Below are positions 6,797 to 14,848 of a DNA stretch of 64,000 bases, piece by piece; within the stretch, counting starts at the first letter, position 1, and each line of letters opens with the position of its first letter. Source of the DNA: Euzebya rosea (GTDB taxonomy: Bacteria > Actinomycetota > Nitriliruptoria > Euzebyales > Euzebyaceae); assembly GCF_003073135.1 (NCBI RefSeq), contig NZ_PGDQ01000008.1, forward strand, positions 160,946 to 224,945, given 5' to 3'. The notes under the pieces were generated by a model. It was not told where the DNA came from, made no database searches, and saw nothing but the letters and a program-made list of their open reading frames with translations. The position numbers and the translations under genes are program-made.

Positions 6797-7503
6797 CCGA
6801 CGACGTCACGTCCAACGCGACGTTGCCGGACCCCGCCGACGCCGCCCGCGCCGACCGGGCCCGGGTGCACGCGGCCCTGGGCGACCCGGTGCGGCTGGCG
6901 ATCGTGGAGGCGCTGCTCGACAGCGACCTGGCGCCCGACGAGGTCGCGGCGGCCCTCGGCATGCCGCCCAACGGCCTTGCCCACCACCTGAAGGTGCTGG
7001 ACCAGACCGGCCTGGTGCAGCGGCAGCGGTCCCACGCCGACGGCCGGCGCCGCTACCTGGTGCTGGACCGCTCGCGGCTCGACGGGCTCATCGGGGCCCG
7101 GTCCTGGACCGCGTCCTCGGTCCTGTTCGTGTGCACGGCCAACGCCGCGCGGTCGCAGATGGCCGCCGCGATCTGGCAGTCGGTGTCGACGGTGCCCGCC
7201 GCGTCGGCCGGCCACATGCCGGCCGCCGCCGTCCCCGAGGCCACCGTCGCGCTGCTGCGACGTCACGGCCTGCCCGAGCCCGCCGACGCCCCACGCGGCT
7301 ACGGCGACATCGACACCCCACCGCAGCTCGTCGTGTCGGTCTGCGACCTCGCCCGGGAGGCCGGGCCGCCGTTCGACGCCCCACGCCTGCACTGGTCCAT
7401 CCCCGACCCGCTGGCCGACGGCCGCCAGGAGGCGTTCGACCACGCCTTCGACGAGCTCCAGCGCCGTGTCAACGACCTCGCACCCAGGGTGAGCGCCGCA
7501 TGA
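6793..7503 (+). CDS. ArsR-type repressor fused to an ArsC-like phosphatase domain
   Basis: The 236-residue protein joins an N-terminal winged helix (about 20-100: VHAALGDPVRLAIVEALL, HHLKVLDQTGLVQRQR, DGRRRYLVLD) to a C-terminal LMW-PTPase/ArsC domain with CX5R loop CTANAARS, a second cysteine in VVSVCDLAREA and a DP motif in IPDPLADG. ArsR-ArsC fusions occur in actinobacteria and may sense or reduce the same substrate they regulate. The ArsR part lacks an obvious ELCVCDL metal box, so inducer cysteines may lie elsewhere, perhaps in the ArsC part. It overlaps both neighbours by 4 nt. Confidence 0.85.
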   Translation: MTDDVTSNATLPDPADAARADRARVHAALGDPVRLAIVEALLDSDLAPDEVAAALGMPPNGLAHHLKVLDQTGLVQRQRSHADGRRRYLVLDRSRLDGLIGARSWTASSVLFVCTANAARSQMAAAIWQSVSTVPAASAGHMPAAAVPEATVALLRRHGLPEPADAPRGYGDIDTPPQLVVSVCDLAREAGPPFDAPRLHWSIPDPLADGRQEAFDHAFDELQRRVNDLAPRVSAA

Positions 7504-8252
7504 GCACGCCGACATCCGCCCACACGCCCGACCTGACCGCGGAGATCGCCGACACCGAACGCGACGTCCCCCCTGCGCTCGGCCGGCTCGTGCTGGCCGA
7601 GGGCATCGGCACGGCGCTGCTGCTGATCGCCGTCGTCGGCTCGGGGATCATGGCGGCGACACGCAGCCCGCTGGACGAGGGGTTGCAGCTGCTCGAGGCG
7701 GCCCTGGCGACCGGGATGGGACTGGCCGCCATCATCATGGCGATCGGCCCGGTCTCCGGCGCCCACCTCAATCCGGCGGTCACCCTCGCCGACCAGCTGC
7801 TGCACCCCGACGGCTGGCGGCGACCGGGGGCCTGGACGCGCACCGGCAGCTTCGTCCTCGCCCAGCTGGCCGGCGGCGCGGTCGGCGTGGTGATCGCCAA
7901 CGCCATGTTCGACCTCGACGCGGTGACGTTCGGGACGACCCGGCGGACGGGTGCCGGCCAGTGGCTCGGCGAGGCCGTCGCGACCTATGGCCTGGTGCTG
8001 GTCATCTTCCTGATGGTCCGGGCGCGGGCCAGCGTCCCCGCGATCGCCGTGGCGGTCGGGGCGTTCGTCGCCGGCGCCCATTGGTTCACCTCCTCCACCA
8101 GCTTCGCCAACCCCGCCGTCACGTTCTCGCGGATGCTGACCGACACCTTCGCCGGGATCTCCCCGGCCGACGTGCTGCCGTTCGTGTCCGTCCAGCTGCT
8201 CGCCGCCCTCGCGGCGGCCGCCACCGTGGCCCTGCTGCGCCCGGCCGACTGA
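7500..8252 (+). CDS. MIP/aquaporin family channel of the arsenic operon (AqpS-like)
   Basis: The 250-residue membrane protein has six hydrophobic segments and two half-helices with NPA motifs, HLNPAVT (about residue 90) and FANPAVTFSRM (about 204). Aquaglyceroporins replace arsenite pumps in some ars operons (AqpS of Sinorhizobium), letting arsenite formed by ArsC leave the cell. No ArsB or Acr3 pump is present here, so this is the only candidate exit route in the operon. The second NPA is followed by Val-Thr, not the usual Arg of the selectivity filter. The start overlaps the arsR-arsC stop (ATGA). Confidence 0.82.
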   Translation: MSTPTSAHTPDLTAEIADTERDVPPALGRLVLAEGIGTALLLIAVVGSGIMAATRSPLDEGLQLLEAALATGMGLAAIIMAIGPVSGAHLNPAVTLADQLLHPDGWRRPGAWTRTGSFVLAQLAGGAVGVVIANAMFDLDAVTFGTTRRTGAGQWLGEAVATYGLVLVIFLMVRARASVPAIAVAVGAFVAGAHWFTSSTSFANPAVTFSRMLTDTFAGISPADVLPFVSVQLLAALAAAATVALLRPAD

Positions 8253-8300
8253 CCGACGCGGCCGAGCCGTCCCGGGCTGTGCCCGATCCGTCGGCCGTGC

Positions 8301-8306
8301 TACCCT
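8301..8306 (+). promoter_or_regulatory. Candidate -10 box of the rpsR-rplI operon
   Basis: TACCCT lies downstream of the aquaporin gene. If used, it gives the rpsR mRNA a leader of about 200 nt, rich in GC hairpins. No recognised ribosomal-protein leader motif could be confirmed. Confidence 0.4.
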
Positions 8307-8515
8307 CGTTGGCTGATTGCCTCGGTGCCGTTATCGCCGGGCGGTGAGTGGGGCGCATTCGACGCCCGCTCGACCCCGCCCGTCCCGGCTGGGGCCCTTC
8401 ATCCAAGGCTCCGCCACCTCACCGTTGCGCGGGGCGCGGGGCGCATCCCGCTCTTCCAGACCCCTCCAGGCCCACCGCCCACGGGCCCTTCCCCATCCAG
8501 CACAAAGGACGACCC

Positions 8516-8758
8516 ATGGCACGTACTCAGCCCCAGCGGCAGCAGCGGCCCGCCAAGAAGAAGGAAGACTTCTTCAAGGCCAACAAGATCACCTACATCG
8601 ACTACAAGGACGTCGAGATGCTGCAGCGTTTCGTGTCCGAGCGCGGCAAGCTCCGTTCCGCTCGCGTGACCGGTGTCAACCCGCAGCAGCAGCGACTCCT
8701 CGCAAAGGCGATCAAGAACGCCCGCGAGATGGCGCTGATGCCCTACACGAACCGCTAG
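8516..8758 (+). CDS. rpsR: 30S ribosomal protein S18
   Basis: The 80-residue protein shows the S18 core: a basic N-terminus, [40 protein letters not shown] and the RNA-binding C-terminus with AREMALMPY. It pairs with S6 on the 30S platform. An AAAGGA Shine-Dalgarno lies 7 nt before the ATG. rplI begins 15 nt after its stop. No zinc CXXC motif is present, so this is the zinc-free form. Confidence 0.96.
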   Translation: MARTQPQRQQRPAKKKEDFFKANKITYIDYKDVEMLQRFVSERGKLRSARVTGVNPQQQRLLAKAIKNAREMALMPYTNR

Positions 8759-8773
8759 GAGCGCTGGTCTGCG

Positions 8774-9358
8774 ATGAAGATCATCCTGAAGGCGTTCGTC
8801 GACAACCTCGGTGACGCCGGGGACATCGTCGACGTGGCCAACGGCTACGCCAACAACTACCTGATCCCCCAGAACCTGGCGATGCGTGCCACCAAGGGCG
8901 CCGTCGCCGACGCCGAGGCCCTGCGCCGGTCCCGCCTGAAGCGCGAGGCCGTCGAGATCGCCGACGCCGAAGAGGTCAAGAAGGGCCTCGAGGGTCGCAC
9001 GCTCGTCATCACCGCCACCGCGGGCGAGGACGGCACGCTGTACGGCTCCGTCGGCAAGCGCGACATCGCCGAGGCCGTCGTCTCCACGACGGGTGTGCAG
9101 GTCGACCACAAGAAGATCGTCCTGGACCGTGCCCTCAAGGAGGTCGGCCAGCACGAGGTCGGCGTCAAGCTCCACCGCGAGGTCATCGCCAACGTCATCG
9201 TCGACATCGTCGCCGACGAGATCATCGAGTCCGGTGACCTCGAGTCCGCCCTCGAGGACGCCGACAACGCGGCCGAGACCCCCGAGGTCCCCGCCGTCGA
9301 CGCCGACGCCGACGAGGCAGAGGTCGACGCGGCGGTTGCCGCCTCCGCCGACGCGTAG
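8774..9358 (+). CDS. rplI: 50S ribosomal protein L9
   Basis: The 194-residue protein has the L9 N-domain (MKIILKAFVDNLGDAGDIVD, GYANNYLIPQNLA), the long central helix (residues about 40-75) and the C-domain ending near residue 150 (VGVKLHREVIANVIVDIVAD). It is about 45 residues longer than typical L9 because of an acidic Ala/Asp/Glu tail. The tail is low complexity and probably disordered. It is co-transcribed with rpsR and followed by a strong terminator. Confidence 0.95.
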   Translation: MKIILKAFVDNLGDAGDIVDVANGYANNYLIPQNLAMRATKGAVADAEALRRSRLKREAVEIADAEEVKKGLEGRTLVITATAGEDGTLYGSVGKRDIAEAVVSTTGVQVDHKKIVLDRALKEVGQHEVGVKLHREVIANVIVDIVADEIIESGDLESALEDADNAAETPEVPAVDADADEAEVDAAVAASADA

Positions 9359-9395
9359 GCCAGACACACAGCCAGCCACACAGCCAGGCATCCGA

Positions 9396-9422
9396 CGACC
9401 CCGCGCCCACGGCGCGGGGTCG
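9396..9422 (+). terminator. Hairpin terminator of rpsR-rplI
   Basis: CGACCCCGCGCC pairs perfectly with GGCGCGGGGTCG around a CAC loop (12-bp stem), followed by TTGCGGTTG. It lies 37 nt after the rplI stop. Confidence 0.8.
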
Positions 9423-9449
9423 TTGCGGTTGTCCCGCCGCGATCACGAA

Positions 9450-9534
9450 GTGCAGTTCAGCCACTCGGCTGGCAAAGGTGCACATCTCGGAGCGGCGCCG
9501 GTGCAGCTCGGCCGACGAGCCGGCAGAGCTGCAC
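9450..9534. repeat. Two imperfect 34-bp hairpin repeats
   Basis: Two 34-bp units start at 9450 and 9501. Each begins GTGCAG and ends TGCAC and can fold on itself: the outer arms are GTGCA/TGCAC, the second has GTGCAGCT/AGCTGCAC, and the first has AGCC/GGCT inside. The pattern of shared and compensating positions suggests conserved secondary structure, as in REP-like intergenic elements. Confidence 0.55.
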
Positions 9535-9550
9535 AATTCGCCGGGACCCC

Positions 9551-9625
9551 CGACCCGCGGGCCCCCGACCCGCGGGATGCCCGACCCGCGGGCCCGTCCG
9601 ACCCGCGGGATGCCCGACCCGCGGG
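9551..9625. repeat. Five-copy CGACCCGCGGG tandem array
   Basis: CGACCCGCGGG occurs at 9551, 9566, 9582, 9599 and 9615, spaced 15-17 bp, with a longer period of 33 bp in the second half. CCCGCGGG is itself palindromic. The array lies between the rplI terminator and the 3' end of the reverse-strand sdaA gene. Confidence 0.8.
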
Positions 9626-9657
9626 CCCGTCCGCGCTGCGCCGGCAGGAACGGGCCG

Positions 9658-11043
9658 TCAGCACTCGGGGAAGGAGACGGCCAGGCCGCCCTCGGAGGTC
9701 TCCTTGTACTCGCGGCGCATGTCGTCGCCGGTGCGCTTCATGACCTTGATGACCTTGTCGAGGCTGACGACGCCCGCCACGACGGAGTGGAGGGCCAGCT
9801 GGGCGGCCGAGTGGGCCTTGGCCACCCCCATGGCGTTGCGCTCGATGCAGGGGGCCTGGACCAGCCCCTTGATGGGATCGCAGGTCAGGCCGAGGTTGTG
9901 CTCCATGGCGATCTCGGCGGCGTTGGCGACCTGGTCGATCGTGCCGCCCATCAGCTGGCACAGCGCGGCGGCCGCCATCGACGTGGCCGTACCGACCTCG
10001 CCCTGGCAGCCGACCTCGGCGCCGGAGATCGAGGCGTGGGTCTTGACCAGCATGGCGATCGCCGCCGCTGTGGCCAGGGCGGCGTGGATCTCCTCGCGGG
10101 AGTGGCCCTTGCGGTCGGCGGCCTCCACCAGCACCGCCGGGACGATGCCGGCGGCCCCGTTGGTCGGCGCGGTGACGACCCGGCCGCCCGCGGCGTTCTC
10201 CTCCTGCACCGCGAAGGCGTAGGCCTGGGCCCGGGCGATGTCGGCGTAGGCCTCGCTGACCTGCCCCTCGCCGATGCGATCCAGCAGCAGCCGGGCGCGA
10301 CGCTGGACCGCGAGCCCGCCGGGCAGCTCGCCGGTGGTCGTGGTGCCCCGCTCGATGCAGGAGAGGAAGGTCTCCCACACCGCGTCGAGGTGGGCGACGG
10401 CCGACGCGCCGTCGTCGTCGGACAGCGCCCGCTCGTTGGCCAGCACGACGTCGCCGAGGGTCCCGCCGATCTCCCTCGCCCGCTGCATCAGGGACTCGGC
10501 ATCGTTGAAGGGGTGTGGAACCTCACGGGGCTTGCCGGGCCCGTCGTCGCCCCCGGCCACCTCCTCGGGACGGCGGATGAACCCCCCACCGATCGAGCAC
10601 CACGTCGAGGATGTCGTCGACCCGTCGTCGAAGGTGGCGTGGAAGACCATCGTGTTGGGGTGGGGCAACACCTCACCCTTGGTGTCGCGGGCCCGCAGGA
10701 ACACCACGTCGTCGGGGTGCAGTCGCACCCGCGCGCCGCCGGACCACGCGACGTGGGGGTCGGCCGACAGCGTCTCGCGCAGGGCCAGCACCGCGTCGAT
10801 GTCGCAGTCGTGAGGTTCCCAGCCGTGCAGGCCGGCCAGGACCGCCAGGTCGGAGTGGTGGCCCCGCCCCGTGGCCCCCAACGACCCCTTCAGCTCCACC
10901 CTGAGGGACCGGGGCACACCGCCGTGCCCGATGAGCTCGGCCCTGGCGAAGGCAGCCGCCCGCATCGGTCCGACGGTGTGGCTCGAGGAGGGGCCCACAC
11001 CGATCCGGTACAGGTTGGCCAGACGGATGTTGATGGGGTTCAT
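9658..11043 (-). CDS. sdaA: L-serine ammonia-lyase (iron-sulfur, single chain)
   Basis: The 461-residue enzyme deaminates L-serine to pyruvate. The N-terminal beta domain contains [16 protein letters not shown] (about 13-28). The C-terminal alpha domain carries [19 protein letters not shown] and three cysteines expected to bind the 4Fe-4S cluster: GCQGEVG (about 346), TCDPIKG (about 388) and APCIERN (about 399). The ATG at 11043 gives the family N-terminus ([14 protein letters not shown]). The frame stays open further upstream but that part has no family resemblance. It is divergent from dnaB. Confidence 0.93.
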   Translation of the reverse strand: MNPINIRLANLYRIGVGPSSSHTVGPMRAAAFARAELIGHGGVPRSLRVELKGSLGATGRGHHSDLAVLAGLHGWEPHDCDIDAVLALRETLSADPHVAWSGGARVRLHPDDVVFLRARDTKGEVLPHPNTMVFHATFDDGSTTSSTWCSIGGGFIRRPEEVAGGDDGPGKPREVPHPFNDAESLMQRAREIGGTLGDVVLANERALSDDDGASAVAHLDAVWETFLSCIERGTTTTGELPGGLAVQRRARLLLDRIGEGQVSEAYADIARAQAYAFAVQEENAAGGRVVTAPTNGAAGIVPAVLVEAADRKGHSREEIHAALATAAAIAMLVKTHASISGAEVGCQGEVGTATSMAAAALCQLMGGTIDQVANAAEIAMEHNLGLTCDPIKGLVQAPCIERNAMGVAKAHSAAQLALHSVVAGVVSLDKVIKVMKRTGDDMRREYKETSEGGLAVSFPEC

Positions 11044-11136
11044 GCGTCCATCGTCGCCGAAGATTCGCCGGCCGCAGGCAGCTCCTGCGAAGAACCGGCC
11101 ACGGACACGAGGATCTCGGACGATCCGACGGTGGGG

Positions 11137-11198
11137 TGTGGACAACCCCGTGGACAAGCCGCTGTTCTCGTGGATGGCCCGGCGCAGCGTGTGGAGAA
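11137..11198. promoter_or_regulatory. Cluster of DnaA-box-like sites upstream of dnaB
   Basis: TGTGGACAA (11137-11145) is the exact complement of the actinobacterial DnaA box TTGTCCACA. CGTGGACAA (11149-11157) differs at one position and TGTGGAGAA (11190-11198) at another. The first two are 12 bp apart on the same strand. All lie in the 292-bp gap between the sdaA and dnaB starts, where they could bind DnaA or control dnaB. Confidence 0.5.
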
Positions 11199-11335
11199 GC
11201 CGCCCGCTCCTGTGGGTGGACCCAACGATCCCCCGCAGGTCGTCCGGATCGGTCGCGACCGATAGCGGATGTCACACCCCACAGGCATCCTCCCACGGAC
11301 GCCCCCTCACGACCGACGGTGTCTGGAGACCGCCC

Positions 11336-12787
11336 GTGGCAACCGTTCCCGATTACGACGCACCCTCCCCCGAAGGGGGGTACCAGCGCACGCCTCCCTA
11401 CTCGCTGGAGGCAGAGATCAGCGTCCTCGGCAGCATGCTGCTGTCCGCCGACGCGATCGCCGAGGTGTCGGAGTCGGTCAACCCCGCGGACTTCTACCGC
11501 GGGGCCCATCGCACGATGTTCGAGGCGATGTGCGACCTCTACGACAAGGGCGAACCGGTCGACACCGTCACCCTCGCCGACGAGCTCGAGCGGCGGGGCA
11601 AGCTCGCCGACGTCGGCGGCGCCATCGCCATCGCCGACATCTCCGCCCAGGTCCCCACGCCCGCCAACGCCGTCTACTACGCCCGGATCGTCACCGACCG
11701 CGCCCTCAAGCGACGGCTGATCGAGGCCGGCTCGACGCTGACCAAGCTGGGCTTCGACCTGGAGAAGACCGGTGCCGACGCCGTCGACGAGGCCGAGGCC
11801 CACGTCTTCGACCTGGCCAACAAGCAGCGCAAGGGCGAGTTCGTGCCCATGCGAGACCTGCTGTCGGAAGCCTTCGACCTGATCGAGAAGCTGCACGAGT
11901 CCGACTCGACCATCACCGGCCTCGAGACCGGCTTCACCGACCTCGACCAGCTGACGTCGGGCCTGCAGCCCGGCCAGCTGATCATCCTCGCGGCGCGACC
12001 CGCGATGGGGAAGTCGACGCTGGTGACCAACATCATCACCAACGTCGCCGCCGGCCAGCGCAAGCCCGCCGCCATCTTCTCCCTCGAGATGGGCCAGATG
12101 GAGATCGTGCAGCGCATGCTGTCGGCGGAGGCCAAGCTCGACTCCGACCGGCTCCGCACCGGCAAGCTGCGCCACGACGACTGGCCCAAGCTGTCCAAGG
12201 CGATGGGCAAGCTGTCGGAGGCGCCGCTCTTCATCGACGACACGCCGGGCATCACCATGATGGAGATCCGCTCGAAGTGTCGCCGGATCGCCCAGCGCCA
12301 CGGCCTGTCGCTGATCGTCGTGGACTACCTGCAGCTGATGGAGTCCCACAAGAAGTCCGACGGCCGTGTGCAGGAGGTCGCGGAGTTCTCGCGTGGCCTG
12401 AAGGTGCTCGCCAAGGAAATCGGCTGCCCGGTCATCGCGCTGTCGCAGCTGTCGCGAAAGCCGGAGGAGCGGACCGACCGCCGCCCGATGCTGTCGGACC
12501 TGCGTGAGTCCGGTGCGATCGAGCAGGACGCCGACATCGTCGGGTTCATCTACCGCGACGAGGTCTACAACCCCGACACCGAGGCCAAGGGCGAGGCCGA
12601 GCTGATCATCGCCAAGCACCGTGCCGGTCGGCTGGCCACGGTCCGCCTGTCGTTCCTGGGCCACCACTCGCGGTTCGCCAACATCGCCCGCACCCCCGGA
12701 CCCCCGCCCGGTTCCGGTGGCGGTGGGGGCGGCTACGCACCGCCGCCGGCCGCACCCGCCTACCCCTCCACGGGTGGGGCCATCTGA
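11336..12787 (+). CDS. dnaB: Replicative DNA helicase DnaB
   Basis: The 483-residue helicase has the N-terminal helical domain (PPYSLEAEISVLGSMLLS, DFYRGAHRTMFEAM), the linker and a RecA-like C-domain with Walker A ARPAMGKSTLV (about 221-231), Walker B LIVVDYLQLM and the RESGAIEQDADIVGFIYRD motif. It unwinds DNA ahead of the fork and loads at oriC. No intein interrupts it. The GTG at 11336 is preceded by CTGGAGA and gives a short disordered start before the conserved PPYSLEAE. The last 30 residues are Gly/Pro-rich. Its stop lies 1 nt from the convergent nitroreductase stop. Confidence 0.95.
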   Translation: MATVPDYDAPSPEGGYQRTPPYSLEAEISVLGSMLLSADAIAEVSESVNPADFYRGAHRTMFEAMCDLYDKGEPVDTVTLADELERRGKLADVGGAIAIADISAQVPTPANAVYYARIVTDRALKRRLIEAGSTLTKLGFDLEKTGADAVDEAEAHVFDLANKQRKGEFVPMRDLLSEAFDLIEKLHESDSTITGLETGFTDLDQLTSGLQPGQLIILAARPAMGKSTLVTNIITNVAAGQRKPAAIFSLEMGQMEIVQRMLSAEAKLDSDRLRTGKLRHDDWPKLSKAMGKLSEAPLFIDDTPGITMMEIRSKCRRIAQRHGLSLIVVDYLQLMESHKKSDGRVQEVAEFSRGLKVLAKEIGCPVIALSQLSRKPEERTDRRPMLSDLRESGAIEQDADIVGFIYRDEVYNPDTEAKGEAELIIAKHRAGRLATVRLSFLGHHSRFANIARTPGPPPGSGGGGGGYAPPPAAPAYPSTGGAI

Positions 12788-12788
12788 G

Positions 12789-13481
12789 TCAGCGCCAGAC
12801 GACGACCTCGTCGAGCGGCTTGCGGTCGATGTCGGGAACGACGGCGTCGGGGGCCGGATAACCGACGGGCAGCACCAGGTAGGGCTGCTCGTGCTCGGGC
12901 CGCTGGAGGATCTCGGTCAGGAAGCCCATGGGGCTCGGGGTGTGAGGCAGCGTGGCCAGCCCCATCTGGTGCAGCGCCGCGATCAGGAACCCGGCGGCGA
13001 TGCCGCAGGACTCGCTGGAGTAGTAGTTCTTCGACCGGCTGCCGTCGGGCTGGACGGTCCACCGGTGACGCAGCATCACGATCAGCCACGGCGCGTCGGT
13101 CAGGTGGGTCTTGACGTCGTCGGTGCCGAGCGGGGCGAGGGCACGCAGCCATTCCTCCGGGGCCCGGTCAGCGTAGAAGGCCCGTTCCTCCTCCTCGGCC
13201 GCCTCGCGGATCCGCCGGCGTTCCTCGGGGTCGGCGACCACCACGAAGGTCCAGGGCTGCCGGTGCGCACCGGACGGGGCCGACGCAGCGACCTCGAGCG
13301 CCGCCTCCACCAGCTCGCGGGGGACCGGGTCGGTGGCGAAGGACCTGACCGAGCGTCGGGTGCGCATCACCTCCCGCAGGTGGGTGGAGGTGGCGAGCAT
13401 CGTCGCCTCGTCCTGGCGCCGGAAGTCCAGCGGGCGCATCACGGCCGGGGGCATGGGGGCGGGGGGATCGGCAGGCGTCAT
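12789..13481 (-). CDS. Nitroreductase-family flavoprotein
   Basis: The 230-residue protein carries the FMN-binding signature MRTRRSVRSFATDPVPRELV (about 30-49), SAPSGAHRQPWTFVVV and the C-terminal GFLTEILQRP...LVLPVGYPAPDA stretch. The arrangement is closer to the iodotyrosine deiodinase/BluB-like branch than to NfsA, because of the SAPSGAHRQPW motif. The substrate is unknown. TAGGCT sits 7 nt upstream of the ATG, so a leaderless mRNA is likely. It is convergent with dnaB and divergent from the DUF4349 gene. Confidence 0.85.
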   Translation of the reverse strand: MTPADPPAPMPPAVMRPLDFRRQDEATMLATSTHLREVMRTRRSVRSFATDPVPRELVEAALEVAASAPSGAHRQPWTFVVVADPEERRRIREAAEEEERAFYADRAPEEWLRALAPLGTDDVKTHLTDAPWLIVMLRHRWTVQPDGSRSKNYYSSESCGIAAGFLIAALHQMGLATLPHTPSPMGFLTEILQRPEHEQPYLVLPVGYPAPDAVVPDIDRKPLDEVVVWR

Positions 13482-13488
13482 CGGCCGG

Positions 13489-13494
13489 AGCCTA
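13489..13494 (-). promoter_or_regulatory. -10 box of a probable leaderless promoter (nitroreductase)
   Basis: On the reverse strand TAGGCT ends 7 nt before the ATG of the nitroreductase gene, with no Shine-Dalgarno between. Confidence 0.45.
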
Positions 13495-13583
13495 CGACCG
13501 TGATCGGTGACGGAACCCTTTCGTGGAAACCCGGGGGTGATCGGCGGCGTCGGACCGGGCACGCGACCACCCGGAGGACCCCC

Positions 13584-14750
13584 ATGGAACACACCCACAG
13601 CCCGATGCCCCGCCGCAGCCAGGCCCCCAGCCGACGGCGGCGATGGACCCTCCGGCGGTCAGCTGCGGTTGCCGTCCTCCTGCTGTTGCTCGCCGGGGCC
13701 TGCTCCTCCGACGACGCCGGCGACATCGCCAGCACCGACACCGCCGAGCGCAGCGACATCGCCGCAGACGACGCCGGCACGTTCGACGAGGAGGCCTCGG
13801 ATCGCCTCGGAGAAGAGGAGTTCGGGTTCGGCGAGGCCGCGGTCGCCGAGGCCGAGGCGCCGGCACCCGCCGAGGACGCCGGCGACGCCGGTGACGGCGG
13901 TGACGCCGAGGACGCCGGCGACGCCGGTGACGGCGGTGACGCCGACGCGGTCGGACCGACCGGCTCGGTCCCCACGAGCGTGCCCGACACCGCCACGACG
14001 GGGGAACGGATCATCAAGGAGGGCACGGTGACCCTCGAGGTCGACCCCGGCGCCTTCGACACCGCGTTCGGCCAGGTCATCGCCCGCGCCCAGGCCCTCG
14101 GTGGCCACGTCTCCGGGTCGTCGTCCTCCACCGACACCGAAGGGCTCGTGCAGGGACAGGTGACCGTCCGGGTCCCTGTCCGCAGCTTCGAGGACCTGCT
14201 GACCGCCGTCGGTGAGGCAGGCGACATCGTGGACCGCAACGTCACCAGCCAGGACGTCAGCGAGGAGTTCACCGACCTCGAGTCCCGCCGGCGCAACCTG
14301 CGGGCCCAGGAGGGCTTCTACCTCGGCCTGCTCGCCGACGCGACGAACGTGTCGGACGCCATCGCGATCCAGCAGCAGCTGGAGGACATCCAGCGACGCA
14401 TCGAGGAGATCACCGGCCGGCTGAACCTGCTGGCGGACCGCTCGTCGTTCTCCACCCTCACCGTCCGCATCCACGAGCTCGGCGCCGACGCCGTCGAGGA
14501 GGTCGTCGAGGACGGCCCACAGCTGGGCACCTACGTCGAGACCGCCCGCAACACGCTGATCGACGTCATCGGTGGACTCCTGGTGATCGCCACGGTCCTG
14601 CTGCCCTTCGTGCTCCTCGGGCTCGGCGTCTGGGCGATCGTCCGGACCCTGCGCCGCCGTCGGCCGCCGGTCGCGGTGCAGCACCACGTGCACCCGGCCT
14701 CGACGCCGGTCACCCCCGAGCCGGAGCGGGTCACCGAACCCCAGGGCTGA
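13584..14750 (+). CDS. DUF4349 lipoprotein with membrane anchor
   Basis: The 388-residue protein starts with an Arg-rich n-region, a hydrophobic stretch and a lipobox LAGAC (Cys40). An acidic low-complexity spacer follows (about 45-130) with two identical 12-residue blocks reading EDAGDAGDGGDA. The DUF4349 domain (about 145-330) contains IIKEGTVTLEV, GGHVSGSSSS, TVRVPVRSFEDLL, a coiled-coil (DLESRRRNLRAQE, EDIQRRIEEITGRL) and STLTVRIHE. A transmembrane helix near 340-360 and a basic tail end the protein. Family function is unknown. GGAGGA precedes the ATG. Confidence 0.85.
   Translation: MEHTHSPMPRRSQAPSRRRRWTLRRSAAVAVLLLLLAGACSSDDAGDIASTDTAERSDIAADDAGTFDEEASDRLGEEEFGFGEAAVAEAEAPAPAEDAGDAGDGGDAEDAGDAGDGGDADAVGPTGSVPTSVPDTATTGERIIKEGTVTLEVDPGAFDTAFGQVIARAQALGGHVSGSSSSTDTEGLVQGQVTVRVPVRSFEDLLTAVGEAGDIVDRNVTSQDVSEEFTDLESRRRNLRAQEGFYLGLLADATNVSDAIAIQQQLEDIQRRIEEITGRLNLLADRSSFSTLTVRIHELGADAVEEVVEDGPQLGTYVETARNTLIDVIGGLLVIATVLLPFVLLGLGVWAIVRTLRRRRPPVAVQHHVHPASTPVTPEPERVTEPQG
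13872..13943. repeat. Perfect 36-bp tandem duplication inside the lipoprotein gene
   Basis: Two identical 36-bp units (13872-13907 and 13908-13943) encode the repeated EDAGDAGDGGDA block of the extracytoplasmic spacer. The identity at DNA level indicates recent duplication and possible length variation between strains. Confidence 0.85.
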
Positions 14751-14784
14751 CCCGGCCCGGACGCTCCCGACTCCGGATGCCCCT

Positions 14785-14818
14785 CGACGGTGGCGGCCTA
14801 CAGTGGCCGCCACCGTCG
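14785..14818 (+). terminator. Perfect 14-bp hairpin after the DUF4349 gene
   Basis: CGACGGTGGCGGCC pairs with GGCCGCCACCGTCG around TACAGT. It is a strong candidate terminator although no T-run follows. The loop TACAGT also fits a -10 box for the small gene at 14849, so it may have both roles. Confidence 0.65.
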
Positions 14819-14848
14819 TCGTGCCCCCGAAGGACTGATCCTGCCGTG

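Noticed and set aside
11044..11157. Longer N-terminus for sdaA starting at a TTG near 11157
   Set aside because: The extra residues are not part of the family N-terminus and would place the DnaA-like boxes inside the gene. The ATG at 11043 starts exactly where family similarity begins.
11137..11198. Chromosome origin next to dnaB
   Set aside because: Only two or three boxes, no AT-rich unwinding region, and no dnaA, dnaN, rpmH or parAB in the window. The boxes are reported as a possible regulatory site only.
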